Part shown: positions 33,543-43,495 of the stretch, one piece after another
Layout of the letters: every line of letters starts with the position of its first letter
How positions within the stretch are numbered: the stretch's first letter is position 1
Assembly (NCBI RefSeq): GCF_041224425.1
Contig: NZ_JBGFGL010000077.1
Span: forward strand, 310,001-374,000
From: Psychroserpens sp041224425
Lineage (GTDB): Bacteria; Bacteroidota; Bacteroidia; Flavobacteriales; Flavobacteriaceae
DNA: 64,000 nt
Direction of reading: 5' to 3'
Made by a program: the position numbers and the translations under genes
The notes under the pieces: generated by a model
What the model was told of the DNA's origin: nothing
Seen by the model: only the letters and a program-made list of their open reading frames with translations
The model's database searches: none

Positions 33543-36500
33543 TTATTTTAAAATTGTTTTATTTACAGAAACAATCAATTTTTCAATAGTATTGTTGCGC
33601 TCAAATAATTCTGAGCTTAATGACTTGTTTAAAGTCAAACCGCCAATATGTTCAACAGAACCATCCATTTTATAAATATCTATTTGACTATCCGAATGCA
33701 TTTTATAAATGACAGGAACTTGGCAATAAGTGAATGCGAGCGAATCACTTTCTAGAGCTAGTGTATTCGGTGAATTATCTAACGTGATATAATTAAATGA
33801 ATCTGATTTTGATAAAAATTCATCCTTACGTAACATACATGGATTAAAGGTGATTTGTCCATCATGAACAAAGACTCCTAATTCACCTATTCGCGATAGA
33901 ATATCCTCTTTAACTTGACCAGTCATTCCTGGTTGTTGAGCACCTCTTCCAGCTGGAGTATGCGAATATGGATCTGTTGGAAATGCGCCATACAGTTTTG
34001 GAGGTTTATGAGCACCAATACCTTCATTTATTTCATAATAATGCTCTAATAATCTTCCAATAACTTCATCTGAAGCATTTTGTTCTATAGCCTGCAAACA
34101 ACATTCCTGGACAGCCAATTGCAATTTCGAGACCATATGCCAATAAATGGAGCCTAAACCTTCATAACCATAAAAAGTTCCAGATCTACCTGTAAAGGCT
34201 TTGTGATTAAATACCGATTCAAAAACATCTAATAATTGATTGGTCTCTTGACTTGCCAATTCAGCATATTTGGTTTGCTTAAGATTTGATAATGCCGTCT
34301 TTAAACTATTGGCATTGTTAAAGTTTCCGTTGAAGTGATAATTACCATCAATGTCTTTGGAAATAATTTGACGATTACCATCCTTCAACATTTGCTGAAG
34401 CAGTTGTGACGTTTCAACCGCCACTTCAGGTACTGTATTTTTTTCAGTAAACCTTGGCAACTCCTTATTAGGATACAATAAATAACTGTACTGATCCTCT
34501 CTGAAAAGTTTACTTTGTTTCATGGCGTCTAAAACTCCCAAAACTTCAGAAGCATTTAAGTATCCAGAACTCAAAACAGCAACCTGTCCTTCCAACATTT
34601 CATCGAGATAATCAATAGAAATCTCATTCTCATTTTCAACAGTCATTAAATTATAAGCATGATAGAGATTATCTGCACGCTTATTGGCTTTAATGCTATG
34701 CTCTAGAAAATTCAAGGTTGTTTCAACAAAGTCGCTAAATGAACTCAATGATAATGTTGATTTATTTCCAGTAAAAGCATTATTGTATATGTGGTTTCGG
34801 TAATTACTGGCTGCTTGTCCTAAGCCATCTAAAATTGTTTTTCTCTCTGTATCGGAAATTGATTTTTCGAGCAGATGCGTATGAGTTTTTAATGTCGACG
34901 ACATTTGATTGAAACACTGCAGTAATTCTTCAGATATTTCTATTACTTCCTCCTCTGTATCTGTAATCAATGTTTTGAAAAAATTCAGGAAACGTCTTAA
35001 ATAATATAAGGTTACCATCGAAACACCATTTCCAACCAAGGCATTGTTGGCATCATTCCACTCTGGACGTTGCGTATTCATCCAAATACCTGCTTCGGGA
35101 ATAAAATTTGACACCTTCGCCAATACTGAAGCCAAAATTTTCTCAATAAAATTGACCTTACATATCGAACCATCCTTATCTCTTAGTAGTGCTCCATCGG
35201 CTCCCATCTCCTTTCGGTTTTCTCTGATCCTATGATCTAATGCCTCATCAAAATCGATGGTATCCTTTGGATTTTTCAGAATATCCTCATAAGACTTGAT
35301 ACGATAAGGCACATTAGCATATACAAATAAATCTTTATTGAAATAGGTTTTTAAGCGTCCTGGATAGTGACCTTCAATGAATTCCAAAAATTTCAGTAAA
35401 TAAATAATTTGATGGTCGCCCCAATATCCGATGTAAGACCATGGATCGTCAGGCTCAATGGTCTCCCAATCAAATCCGTCCTTGGTTACCCGATAAGGAT
35501 TGTAACCATCAAACGTAGTCGCATTTAAAAACTTATGGATCATGCTTTCAATAAACTCTGGATAGGCATGAGCCAAGGCTTCCCAGTTTTGGAAAATATC
35601 TCGCCAATTACCTTCATAATCCAAAATTTTTGAACCATCGACCTCACTTCTCGTATTTATGGAGAATTTATTCCAAGGTCGACTAGGATCACCATGTCGC
35701 CTACTGAATTTCAAAGGCATATATTCCAGACACAGTCTTCTAAAATTCTTGTCCTCATTTAAATAAGCTAACTTTTTTAAATAAAACACAGAAAACGTCT
35801 CAGGCATATCATCAAAAACACCTAATGTTTTAGAGTAGACATTTCGGTTGGCTTTGTACAAATAATTTTTGAAGTCCCATTTTTCAATTTGATAATTGTC
35901 ATCAAAAATGCCACCGCGCATAATGTTGAATAACGTATTTGAAAAATGACGTGTATCCCTTTGCTTATCTGCTGTAAACTGTAATGCATCTGAAGCAGCA
36001 TTGAGCTGTATCAAGCGTTTGGTACCCGTTTCAATATCAGCTAATACAGCATGAGCTAAATTTTTATCGTGCTTAATTTTATAAGTGATTTCAGCAACGG
36101 CATTGTGATCTTGATTCACATTACCAATCAACATCCATTCTTTAAAACTTTCAGGAGGCAGTTTGAAATCCGTATTAACAAAATAAGCACCCTTCTCAGC
36201 TCTAATATCAACTTCCTCATTTATGGGTTGGCCGTTTCTAAAATCATTTAACTGAAGTGATGACAACAGGTATTTTGGATTATCCAATCCCAACGACCAT
36301 GCGATATTCGCTTTAAGAGCTTCACTTGGTTCAGCTTTATCAACAATAATGGCACTAAGGGCGAAAATCCCTAATCCGACTTCCTTTTCCAGTTCACTCT
36401 TTTTATAGGCATCGACCAAGTTGCTCACTCTCGTTTGTGTGTCTGATGGTACACCATAAGGCATGATATTTTGAAATCCATCAAGTGCAGAAACGTTTAC

Positions 36501-37022
36501 AACTGTATTGGAGTTATTGATGAGTTTTGATTTCTTTACAAACCCAAAATCATTACTGGAATTCCATTGATACCTGAAGGTTAACTCCAAATCATGATTG
36601 ACTTCCTCAAAAATGATTTTATTGCCATAGGTGTTTTTATAGAGATTTCTTGTGGTTTTATACAACCCTTCCTGACGAATTGAAAACGGTTCCCAAAGCG
36701 CTTCGGAATTAATTCTAAAAATGGATTTGCTTCCCGTAATTTCAGCCGATTCTGTTAGCTTATCATCAGTGTAATACGGAAAGAAAGCGTATTCACTATT
36801 TTTTCGTCCAGCAGTTAATCCACCATTACTGGAAATGAACATCCAATGGTTTGAATCACTAACAATGCTCATCAAAAAAGGACGCATAGAATCGCTATTT
36901 GAAATCTTAAAAAAAGTTTCGTTCTCAATTTCTACAATGTGCATTGCCTTATTAGTTTCCAAATTATTAACTGTATTATTCACTGTTGTTGTAATAAAAT
37001 AAAATGTCTGATTGCTTCTCAA
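33543..37022 (-). CDS. GH149-like beta-1,3-glucan phosphorylase
   Basis: 1159 residues from the first ATG; an in-frame ATG at 36944 (MHIVEIENETFFKI) would give 1133 residues and looks more natural. No signal peptide in the second reading, so cytoplasmic. A beta-sandwich N-terminal region is followed by a helical (alpha/alpha)6 barrel with YEGNWRDIFQNWEALAHAY, DDPWSYIGYWGDHQIIY and PEWNDANNALVGNG. Asp657 in the WND motif corresponds to the catalytic acid of clan GH-Q phosphorylases (GH94 and relatives). Length and locus context point to GH149, whose members phosphorolyse beta-1,3-glucans to glucose-1-phosphate. Assignment rests on recollection of the family, not a search. Confidence 0.8.
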   Translation of the reverse strand: MRSNQTFYFITTTVNNTVNNLETNKAMHIVEIENETFFKISNSDSMRPFLMSIVSDSNHWMFISSNGGLTAGRKNSEYAFFPYYTDDKLTESAEITGSKSIFRINSEALWEPFSIRQEGLYKTTRNLYKNTYGNKIIFEEVNHDLELTFRYQWNSSNDFGFVKKSKLINNSNTVVNVSALDGFQNIMPYGVPSDTQTRVSNLVDAYKKSELEKEVGLGIFALSAIIVDKAEPSEALKANIAWSLGLDNPKYLLSSLQLNDFRNGQPINEEVDIRAEKGAYFVNTDFKLPPESFKEWMLIGNVNQDHNAVAEITYKIKHDKNLAHAVLADIETGTKRLIQLNAASDALQFTADKQRDTRHFSNTLFNIMRGGIFDDNYQIEKWDFKNYLYKANRNVYSKTLGVFDDMPETFSVFYLKKLAYLNEDKNFRRLCLEYMPLKFSRRHGDPSRPWNKFSINTRSEVDGSKILDYEGNWRDIFQNWEALAHAYPEFIESMIHKFLNATTFDGYNPYRVTKDGFDWETIEPDDPWSYIGYWGDHQIIYLLKFLEFIEGHYPGRLKTYFNKDLFVYANVPYRIKSYEDILKNPKDTIDFDEALDHRIRENRKEMGADGALLRDKDGSICKVNFIEKILASVLAKVSNFIPEAGIWMNTQRPEWNDANNALVGNGVSMVTLYYLRRFLNFFKTLITDTEEEVIEISEELLQCFNQMSSTLKTHTHLLEKSISDTERKTILDGLGQAASNYRNHIYNNAFTGNKSTLSLSSFSDFVETTLNFLEHSIKANKRADNLYHAYNLMTVENENEISIDYLDEMLEGQVAVLSSGYLNASEVLGVLDAMKQSKLFREDQYSYLLYPNKELPRFTEKNTVPEVAVETSQLLQQMLKDGNRQIISKDIDGNYHFNGNFNNANSLKTALSNLKQTKYAELASQETNQLLDVFESVFNHKAFTGRSGTFYGYEGLGSIYWHMVSKLQLAVQECCLQAIEQNASDEVIGRLLEHYYEINEGIGAHKPPKLYGAFPTDPYSHTPAGRGAQQPGMTGQVKEDILSRIGELGVFVHDGQITFNPCMLRKDEFLSKSDSFNYITLDNSPNTLALESDSLAFTYCQVPVIYKMHSDSQIDIYKMDGSVEHIGGLTLNKSLSSELFERNNTIEKLIVSVNKTILK

Positions 37023-37038
37023 TTCACTTAAAAATCAA

Positions 37039-37074
37039 TACGGCTTCACATTTATAAAAAACGCGAAAGCCGTA
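37039..37074 (-). terminator. Intra-operon hairpin (possible attenuator)
   Basis: Arms TACGGCTT and AAGCCGTA with a 20-nt loop, between the PKD lipoprotein stop (37080) and the phosphorylase gene. The following T-run on the minus strand is short, so it may be a partial terminator or an mRNA stabiliser separating surface-protein genes from intracellular-enzyme genes. Confidence 0.45.
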
Positions 37075-37079
37075 CTATT

Positions 37080-37925
37080 TTATTGTTGAATTATGTCGTC
37101 GAAATAATATACGTCTCCATCGCATGGAGCATTACGTTCAAAGTAAACAATGACACTTTGAAATGTTCCACTTGGTACATCCGTAAAATCAAAAGTTAAC
37201 TCTTGCCATTCTCCTAACTGTGTAATGCTAGCGACTCTTTCTTGTGAAGGTTCTGTATTTGGAAATGGCATAAACTCTAAGCGAAGTGTAACATCTGTAA
37301 GCTGATTTTCGGCTAAAACTTTCATTTTAAATGTCTTGTTTGATGTCGCTGAAAAGTCTATGGAAGATGCCAAAGCTATGCCTACTCCAGACCAAGTTTG
37401 ACAACCTGCTAGCTTTTCGTATTTATAAACGTTACAACTGTTATTGACGCCACCTAAAACAGGATTGTCGACAATAGCACCACTAATATCTCCAAAAGCA
37501 TCAAATGTTGCATCTCCATTGGTTGTTAAAAAAGTCCAATTCAAATCACCATTGGCTGGATCAATATTTTCAGCCAATTCATCATCACATATGAGAGCAT
37601 CAATAATGAAGGCTTTTTCAAATGTAGAGGAATTTCCATTTTCATCGAATGCTGTGAGAGCAACTGTATAGGTTCCATTTTCAGAGTATGTTACAGTGGG
37701 ATTGACTAGTGTAGAAGTGTCACCATTACCAAAATCCCAAGAGTAGCTTTCAGCACCACTTGAGATATTGGTAAACGTAATTGTTCTTAAATTAACATCG
37801 CTTACAAATAATGCATTTAAGGCAACTTGAGAACCTACATTATCGTCATCATTTTCACAGCTACTGATAATAAACGACATTAGAACGACGACAACTAAAC
37901 TTATTTTATGTTGAAAAAATCTCAT
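37080..37925 (-). CDS. PKD-domain lipoprotein with C-terminal carbohydrate-binding-like module
   Basis: 281 residues, lipobox FIISSC (Cys23) followed by an acidic NDDD tether. A PKD domain (about 38-108; SYSWDFGNGDTSTLVNPTVTYSENGTY region) precedes a jelly-roll module (about 120-281) ending DVYYFDDIIQQ, similar to module 1 of the T9SS protein at 26243-27886. No catalytic residues are seen. A surface glycan-binding role is inferred. It lies between the GH16 gene (14 bp gap) and the phosphorylase gene. Confidence 0.85.
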   Translation of the reverse strand: MRFFQHKISLVVVVLMSFIISSCENDDDNVGSQVALNALFVSDVNLRTITFTNISSGAESYSWDFGNGDTSTLVNPTVTYSENGTYTVALTAFDENGNSSTFEKAFIIDALICDDELAENIDPANGDLNWTFLTTNGDATFDAFGDISGAIVDNPVLGGVNNSCNVYKYEKLAGCQTWSGVGIALASSIDFSATSNKTFKMKVLAENQLTDVTLRLEFMPFPNTEPSQERVASITQLGEWQELTFDFTDVPSGTFQSVIVYFERNAPCDGDVYYFDDIIQQ

Positions 37926-37939
37926 GATTTAATATTTTA

Positions 37940-38815
37940 TTAGTTATAAACTCTTACGTAATCTACGTACATACTCTGTGGGAATACAGTCTGAGTGTTC
38001 GGAGCACCAGGCAAATTCCCACCAACAGCAACATTCAGAATGATATAGAACGGACGATTAAATACCCATTGTCCTGCATTTGCAGGATCACCATCTTTAA
38101 CCGCTTCTTCGTCAACAAGTTCAGGGGTAATTTTCTGATACAAATCACCATCAACGTAGTAATTTATATAATCAGGTCCCCATTCAATTCCGAAAACGTG
38201 GAAATCGTTGTCAAATCTATCATTCTCAAGCTGATATTCCTTTGAAACAGAATCACCTGCGTTATATCCTGGACCGTGAACAGTTCCGAAGACAACTGTT
38301 GGCTGATTTCCTAAATATTCCATTATATCTATTTCACCACATTGTGGCCAAGGATTTTGATCACAATCATTACCCAACAACCAAAATGCAGGCCATATAC
38401 CTTTTCCGTAAGGCAGTCTTATTCTTGCCTCGAAGCGACCGTATTGTTGCTCAAATAAACCTTGTGTAGTTATTCTTGCAGAAGTATAATTAGACCCAGC
38501 AAAGCTCTCTTCGTTAGCTGTCATAATAAGAACACCATTTTCAACTCTGACATTTTCAGGTCTATCTGTATAATATTGCAATTCATTATTTCCCCAACCT
38601 GCAGGCAAACCCTGAGCTGTTCCGTCTCCAATTTCATATGTCCATAATGAAGGATCTGGCGCGCCATCGATATTGAACTCGTCTGCCATCACTAAATTGG
38701 TCAGTCGAGCTACTTCCTGAGTTTCATCTGTATCACAGTTTAGTGAACAAAGAATTGCACCAACACATATGACCATTAAAGTTCTAGTTCTTATGTTTAT
38801 ATACTTGAAATCCAT
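37940..38815 (-). CDS. GH16 lipoprotein endo-beta-1,3-glucanase (laminarinase-like)
   Basis: 291 residues. Lipobox-like CSLNC (Cys27). The GH16 catalytic motif GEIDIMEYLG supplies Glu161, Asp163 and Glu166, with the long ExDxxE-type spacing of laminarinases. GWGNNELQYYT, GRFEARIRLPYGKGIWPAFWLLG and HVFGIEWGPDYINYYVDG are standard family blocks. Single-domain enzyme, likely surface-exposed, acting first on laminarin. Encoded between the binding lipoproteins. Confidence 0.95.
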   Translation of the reverse strand: MDFKYINIRTRTLMVICVGAILCSLNCDTDETQEVARLTNLVMADEFNIDGAPDPSLWTYEIGDGTAQGLPAGWGNNELQYYTDRPENVRVENGVLIMTANEESFAGSNYTSARITTQGLFEQQYGRFEARIRLPYGKGIWPAFWLLGNDCDQNPWPQCGEIDIMEYLGNQPTVVFGTVHGPGYNAGDSVSKEYQLENDRFDNDFHVFGIEWGPDYINYYVDGDLYQKITPELVDEEAVKDGDPANAGQWVFNRPFYIILNVAVGGNLPGAPNTQTVFPQSMYVDYVRVYN

Positions 38816-38842
38816 AATATTAAAATGAAGATTTTAGTTAAT

Positions 38843-40297
38843 TTAATTATTGAAGAAGTAGATGTTATCAATTAAAACATCACCACTATTTGATACGAAA
38901 ATAACGTAACCAATATTATTGAAAGTTGTTAAACCTGTACCTCCTCCACCTGTAGAATTAGTAAAAGAACTTATTGGTATATCCAGACCAACCCATTGAT
39001 CTTGTATTAGTTGACCTGTTGCATTAAAACCACCTGCTGAACCATCACCAAATCCATTATCGACTCCATCTGGTCCAAAATCCAATAATTCAACTATAAA
39101 TGATGAACCCGCTGAAACTAATTGAACATCAACATGCACGTGTGTATAGCCAGATATATCAATAGGTGTGTCCCACCCTACACCAACAAATTGAAGGTTT
39201 TCGTATGCGATATGTTCATTCCCGTCAAATACTTGAGTAGAAATAGCAATGTCGCCATTATTAAATGCGCCAACATTTAGACCACTTAAATTTGTATAAG
39301 AATCACTATACACAGAGAGAACTTCGGAAGCAGGAAGTGTAGGATTTTCTGCATTTACAAATGCTCCTTCAGCAGTGATTTCCAAAGAGCCTTCTGCAGA
39401 AACATCTCCAATCTTAGCCGTAATAGTTGCCGTACCATTTCCTACAACTGATACCACTCCAGATTCAGATACTGTGGCTACGGAAGTATCAGAAGACATG
39501 AACGTAAAGTAATTCACTGATGGAAAAACAGTCTGGTCCAATCCAGAAGCCAAATTGACTGTATAACCTAGGCCACTAATTGTAATGTCAGAGCCAACAA
39601 ATACTTCTTGTACTAAATCTTGACCATTAAATATTTGAGGACGTTCTTGACCAATTGTACCGGTGTTTTCAAATCGAATTTCATCCAACCAAAATGTCCA
39701 TCCAATTTCATTGCCATTAGGACCATCTCCTAAAACATCGAAAGGAGCCGCGATATATGAAAACAAACCTCTTTCTTGTACAAGTACAGAAGGATCAGGA
39801 ATAGGAATAACATATTTAGTCCAATTTGTTGTGAGTTGAATCCCATTTGCAACAACTGGATATTTGTCTTGCTCGAAATCTGCACCAAAGCCAACACTCG
39901 CCAAAGTTGCAGTTGTTGAGGCCTTAGCCCAAAATGTTAAAGCATCATAACCTGATAAATCACGACCAGCTCCTCGGTCCCTAAATATCCCTCCTGCTAA
40001 AAAACCATTTGGGTTATCAGGAGACGGGACGTCAATTCTTATAGATGATGTTCCTTCGTAAGATTCATTATCCACAACTTCAAAAGTATCTAGTGTATTA
40101 TAGCCCTCTGCAGGATTGAAGGATTCAAAGAAATTATCGGTAAGCCCTACAGGAGCATCGGTGAAGACTTCAGCCGTATTAGGAAATGTCGCTGGTACAG
40201 CATCATCTGTAACGTCTCTTTCACACCCAAAAACTAGGACCATAATCATTCCTAATGCAAGTGCTTTATTTAATTTGAATAATTTAATATTTTTCAT
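38843..40297 (-). CDS. Surface glycan-binding-like lipoprotein (jelly-roll, BIG2, jelly-roll)
   Basis: 484 residues, lipobox VLVFGC (Cys25) with an acidic tether. Module 1 (about 45-230) is a carbohydrate-binding-like jelly-roll (YEGTSSIRIDVPSPDNPNGFLAGG, WTFWLDEIRFENTG). Module 2 (about 245-325) is a BIG2-type Ig domain (SSDTSVATVSESGVVSVVGNGTATITA). Module 3 (about 330-484; VLSVYSDSYTNLSG to IDNIYFFNN) resembles module 3 of the T9SS protein at 26243-27886. It is encoded 12 bp after the glycosidase-barrel fusion, the place where SusD or an SGBP normally follows a SusC transporter. Confidence 0.82.
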   Translation of the reverse strand: MKNIKLFKLNKALALGMIMVLVFGCERDVTDDAVPATFPNTAEVFTDAPVGLTDNFFESFNPAEGYNTLDTFEVVDNESYEGTSSIRIDVPSPDNPNGFLAGGIFRDRGAGRDLSGYDALTFWAKASTTATLASVGFGADFEQDKYPVVANGIQLTTNWTKYVIPIPDPSVLVQERGLFSYIAAPFDVLGDGPNGNEIGWTFWLDEIRFENTGTIGQERPQIFNGQDLVQEVFVGSDITISGLGYTVNLASGLDQTVFPSVNYFTFMSSDTSVATVSESGVVSVVGNGTATITAKIGDVSAEGSLEITAEGAFVNAENPTLPASEVLSVYSDSYTNLSGLNVGAFNNGDIAISTQVFDGNEHIAYENLQFVGVGWDTPIDISGYTHVHVDVQLVSAGSSFIVELLDFGPDGVDNGFGDGSAGGFNATGQLIQDQWVGLDIPISSFTNSTGGGGTGLTTFNNIGYVIFVSNSGDVLIDNIYFFNN

Positions 40298-40309
40298 ATC
40301 TAGCTATTT

Positions 40310-43300
40310 TTATCTTCCAATATTAATGTGTATGTATGTTCTAATTTCCCATTCATTACCGTCTTTAAATCCTTCTGGACTTAATAATGGCTGAGGTGGA
40401 AACGTATTTGGTGCAAATGTATTTGTAGGTGCGTATCTTGGAGAGAATTCATCTAGTGACCTCCATGTTCCTCTAATCCCAATTCGGGTGTTAGGTAAAA
40501 TAAACCAATCTGGTTTACCTAATGTTGTTGATACATCAAGCATTAATTGAACTGGGAACGTCAAGTTAAAATCCCTGTGGTAATCAAAAGGTCCCCAATC
40601 ATTCACCTTAAGGTGCGTTTCAACTTTTATGTTGTCATAAATCATTCTGATATCACCACCAAAACGCTTAATCAATCTATCACTATCACCATTTCCTTGT
40701 CCGTTTCCATAGTAGAAATTTCCAATAATTCCCCAATCAGTGCTTAACTTAGAAACTATTCTCGAGTGTATTTCCCACAAATCCTCTTGAGGTGCAGAAT
40801 TTGGGAAAGCAAAGAAGGTACGATCCGCCTGAAAACCAATATGTGCATCCATTGCCGATGACATACGATGATAAACAAAACCAAGGTTCATCGCGAATTT
40901 TGCATCTTCAGCTCTGTCATTATCCCATTCATACATCCATGTTCCTGGAGTAGGATCGTATGTGACCAATAATTCACCGGAAGTCGATTTTCTGTTTCCA
41001 TTTCTAACAGCGAAAGGATCATCAATAACATTTCTTAAACGACCAGGTGAAGCTACACCATTAGGCATAGGATCAACCAAAGGCATTTGCCATCTGAAAT
41101 TTGGAGCAATTTGAAAATCTCCAACACCATAAGTAAAACCAGTTAAAAAGTTGGACATATTGCCACTTCCAGAATCTAATAATTTCCAACCTGTAAAAGT
41201 ACGTGTTGCATCAGCGCCACCATTGGCAACGATACCCATAATTGATCCTTGGGCATACCAATTAAATTTACCGCCTTCATAAGTGATTTTAGCTTTTCCA
41301 CCCCAATTATCCTTACTTTGAACTTTATCGACCACAACTTGACCGTTATCAATATCCTGGAACGAACTTCCATTTAATGGACTTCCACCCCAAATACCTC
41401 CAAGCATAATTCCAAATTTGCCAAAATCTCGTTCAACAACTAATGTTGCTCTTTCTGTTGGCCAAGGTGGTATGATACCACTTCGTAATTGATTAGCATC
41501 CAAGACGCGTCGACCAGATTCATCAAACTCTAAATCCGTATTGATGTCTCTATGATAAATACCTGTAACTGTATAGTGACCTAACTCTTTACGATATTTG
41601 AATAACATTGTTGGGTTTGCTCCCCACCATAATTGCGGTCCGAAAGCAGCCTTTAACCCTTTAGCTGCACCTTTACCATCGACTTCTATACCAAGGATTT
41701 CACCGCCATAGATATCTAGGTTAGGACCATAATTTGCTTCTGGGTATAATCCGAAGAAATCTCCTTCATAGCCCCAATGATAATGACCAGTACGATAGAA
41801 TCCTCTCAGATCAAAGTCTTTAGCATTCCATTCAAACTCTGCTTGGTAGACATTTACCCTATTGACATCGTTTTCAATAATTTGCTGATCGTTGGCATCA
41901 AGGGATATAACCGGTCTTGCTCTGTTCTCATAGAAAATTTCATTTATTGGATTTTCAGCAACCTTTCCTATGACATTAAAGGTGGCACTTGCTCTCATTT
42001 GAGGCGCTGGCCTTCCTTCTACTCCAATGAAATAAGACTGCATGTGATCAAAGCCCAACTGATTAGGGTATTGGTTTGAATCTGGATCTGGATTATCTGG
42101 TGTTGTAATGAGGTTACCACCAGTATTGAAGGTTGTGAATTCAGCTCTAAGCTGACTTAATCTAATTTTCTCACTACTGCCTCCTCCTAGAGCTGCTTTA
42201 TCGCCTCTAGCCCTTAGGACCGCATCCATTAAATTGATATTTTTAAAATAATTTTGAACAAATTCCAAATCGACGTCTCCTTCATAAGGATTTAACTGGT
42301 GCGCTTCCTTTAGAGCATAATAAGCTGCCCTTGGATATAAGGTATAAAGTCCTCTCGGATTAGTTGGTCCTTTAGCACAGATACCAAACCATTCCTCATT
42401 CATATTATTTGCGCCTGGGTAAGCTTCATCCCATTTATATCCTCCAGCATTCCATGTGGATTCGGTTTGTTGTGTATCGGCATCTTTTCTGTCGTCAAAA
42501 CCAGCTTTCCACCAACCATCTGAAAATTGGAAGGTAAAACCACCTATGGAATTATTTGCTTTTCCTAGCCCAGCAGCATTCTCATATATTTCTTTCCAAT
42601 TATTGACCATGTAATATGCCTGCATTTTTTGGTCCTCTTGATTCTCAATAGCATTGTAAGCATCAGAACCAAATTCAGTAAACATAATCGGTTTTCCATA
42701 TTCATTTTTAACACGTTCAAAAGCATCACCAAATGATACTCCACGATACATGTTCGTTCCATAGATATCAACATCAGGACATTCTTCAGCTATGATTTCC
42801 AAAAACAGCAAATCGCCATTACAAATTGCAACAGGGTGATTAGCATCAATTGCTTTCATGGCCTTAGTAGCCTCATTCATCAATTTATACATTGGTCGAC
42901 CGCGCAACTCTCCTACCGCATTTATTTTTTCTTCGCCATCAGGAAAATCCTCTGTCTCAGCACCTTGCCAAAACAATCCATAGTTGTTTTCGTTCCCTAA
43001 GAGATACATTAAAATACCAGGTGTATTCTTGTATTCGGTAACCATTTGTGTAATTTCAGAAAGCAGCAATTCCTGGGTTCGAGGGTCATTATAATCTGTA
43101 ATAGGTGTCCATACCCCATCAATAGTTAATCCATATCGCCCAAATGAATCGTTTAACATGGTATAAATACCATAATTTTCATAGATATACTTCACCCATT
43201 TTGCTGGAACACCAGTATATTGGCGAATAACATTAACATTCATGTTTTGTAACAGTGCCATTTCTGCATCTAAACCGGCTTTAATGATATCATCAGATTT

Positions 43301-43495
43301 TTTATAAAATTCTGCATTGACAACATTAGTTCCGATTGGTACATAATCCCAGTTCATTCCATTAATCATGAAAGGCTTTCCATTTACCATTAATTTAGAT
43401 CCACTTTCATCGGTTACGACCTGAACTTGATCAACTTGTGCAAAAAGTGATGTAGTGATTAAGAAAAGAACCAATTTTAAGATGTTTTTCTTCAT
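40310..43495 (-). CDS. Glycosidase TIM barrel fused to an outer-membrane beta-barrel-like domain
   Basis: 1061 residues, signal peptide ending ..SLFAQ (about 20). The N-terminal part (about 25-405) is a GH2/GH5-like (beta/alpha)8 enzyme with acid/base candidate Glu169 (LLGNENNYGLF) and nucleophile candidate Glu274 (IMFTEFGSDAY). The remaining about 640 residues have alternating aromatic, amphipathic strands with short turns (YQAEFEWNAKDFDLRGFYRTG, RATLVVERDFGKFGIMLGG, DFQIAPNFRWQMP) to the end, as in porin-like barrels. No T9SS domain and no TonB plug. First gene of the locus, with its own -7 element at 43602-43609. Fold of the second half is inferred. Confidence 0.8.
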   Translation of the reverse strand: MKKNILKLVLFLITTSLFAQVDQVQVVTDESGSKLMVNGKPFMINGMNWDYVPIGTNVVNAEFYKKSDDIIKAGLDAEMALLQNMNVNVIRQYTGVPAKWVKYIYENYGIYTMLNDSFGRYGLTIDGVWTPITDYNDPRTQELLLSEITQMVTEYKNTPGILMYLLGNENNYGLFWQGAETEDFPDGEEKINAVGELRGRPMYKLMNEATKAMKAIDANHPVAICNGDLLFLEIIAEECPDVDIYGTNMYRGVSFGDAFERVKNEYGKPIMFTEFGSDAYNAIENQEDQKMQAYYMVNNWKEIYENAAGLGKANNSIGGFTFQFSDGWWKAGFDDRKDADTQQTESTWNAGGYKWDEAYPGANNMNEEWFGICAKGPTNPRGLYTLYPRAAYYALKEAHQLNPYEGDVDLEFVQNYFKNINLMDAVLRARGDKAALGGGSSEKIRLSQLRAEFTTFNTGGNLITTPDNPDPDSNQYPNQLGFDHMQSYFIGVEGRPAPQMRASATFNVIGKVAENPINEIFYENRARPVISLDANDQQIIENDVNRVNVYQAEFEWNAKDFDLRGFYRTGHYHWGYEGDFFGLYPEANYGPNLDIYGGEILGIEVDGKGAAKGLKAAFGPQLWWGANPTMLFKYRKELGHYTVTGIYHRDINTDLEFDESGRRVLDANQLRSGIIPPWPTERATLVVERDFGKFGIMLGGIWGGSPLNGSSFQDIDNGQVVVDKVQSKDNWGGKAKITYEGGKFNWYAQGSIMGIVANGGADATRTFTGWKLLDSGSGNMSNFLTGFTYGVGDFQIAPNFRWQMPLVDPMPNGVASPGRLRNVIDDPFAVRNGNRKSTSGELLVTYDPTPGTWMYEWDNDRAEDAKFAMNLGFVYHRMSSAMDAHIGFQADRTFFAFPNSAPQEDLWEIHSRIVSKLSTDWGIIGNFYYGNGQGNGDSDRLIKRFGGDIRMIYDNIKVETHLKVNDWGPFDYHRDFNLTFPVQLMLDVSTTLGKPDWFILPNTRIGIRGTWRSLDEFSPRYAPTNTFAPNTFPPQPLLSPEGFKDGNEWEIRTYIHINIGR

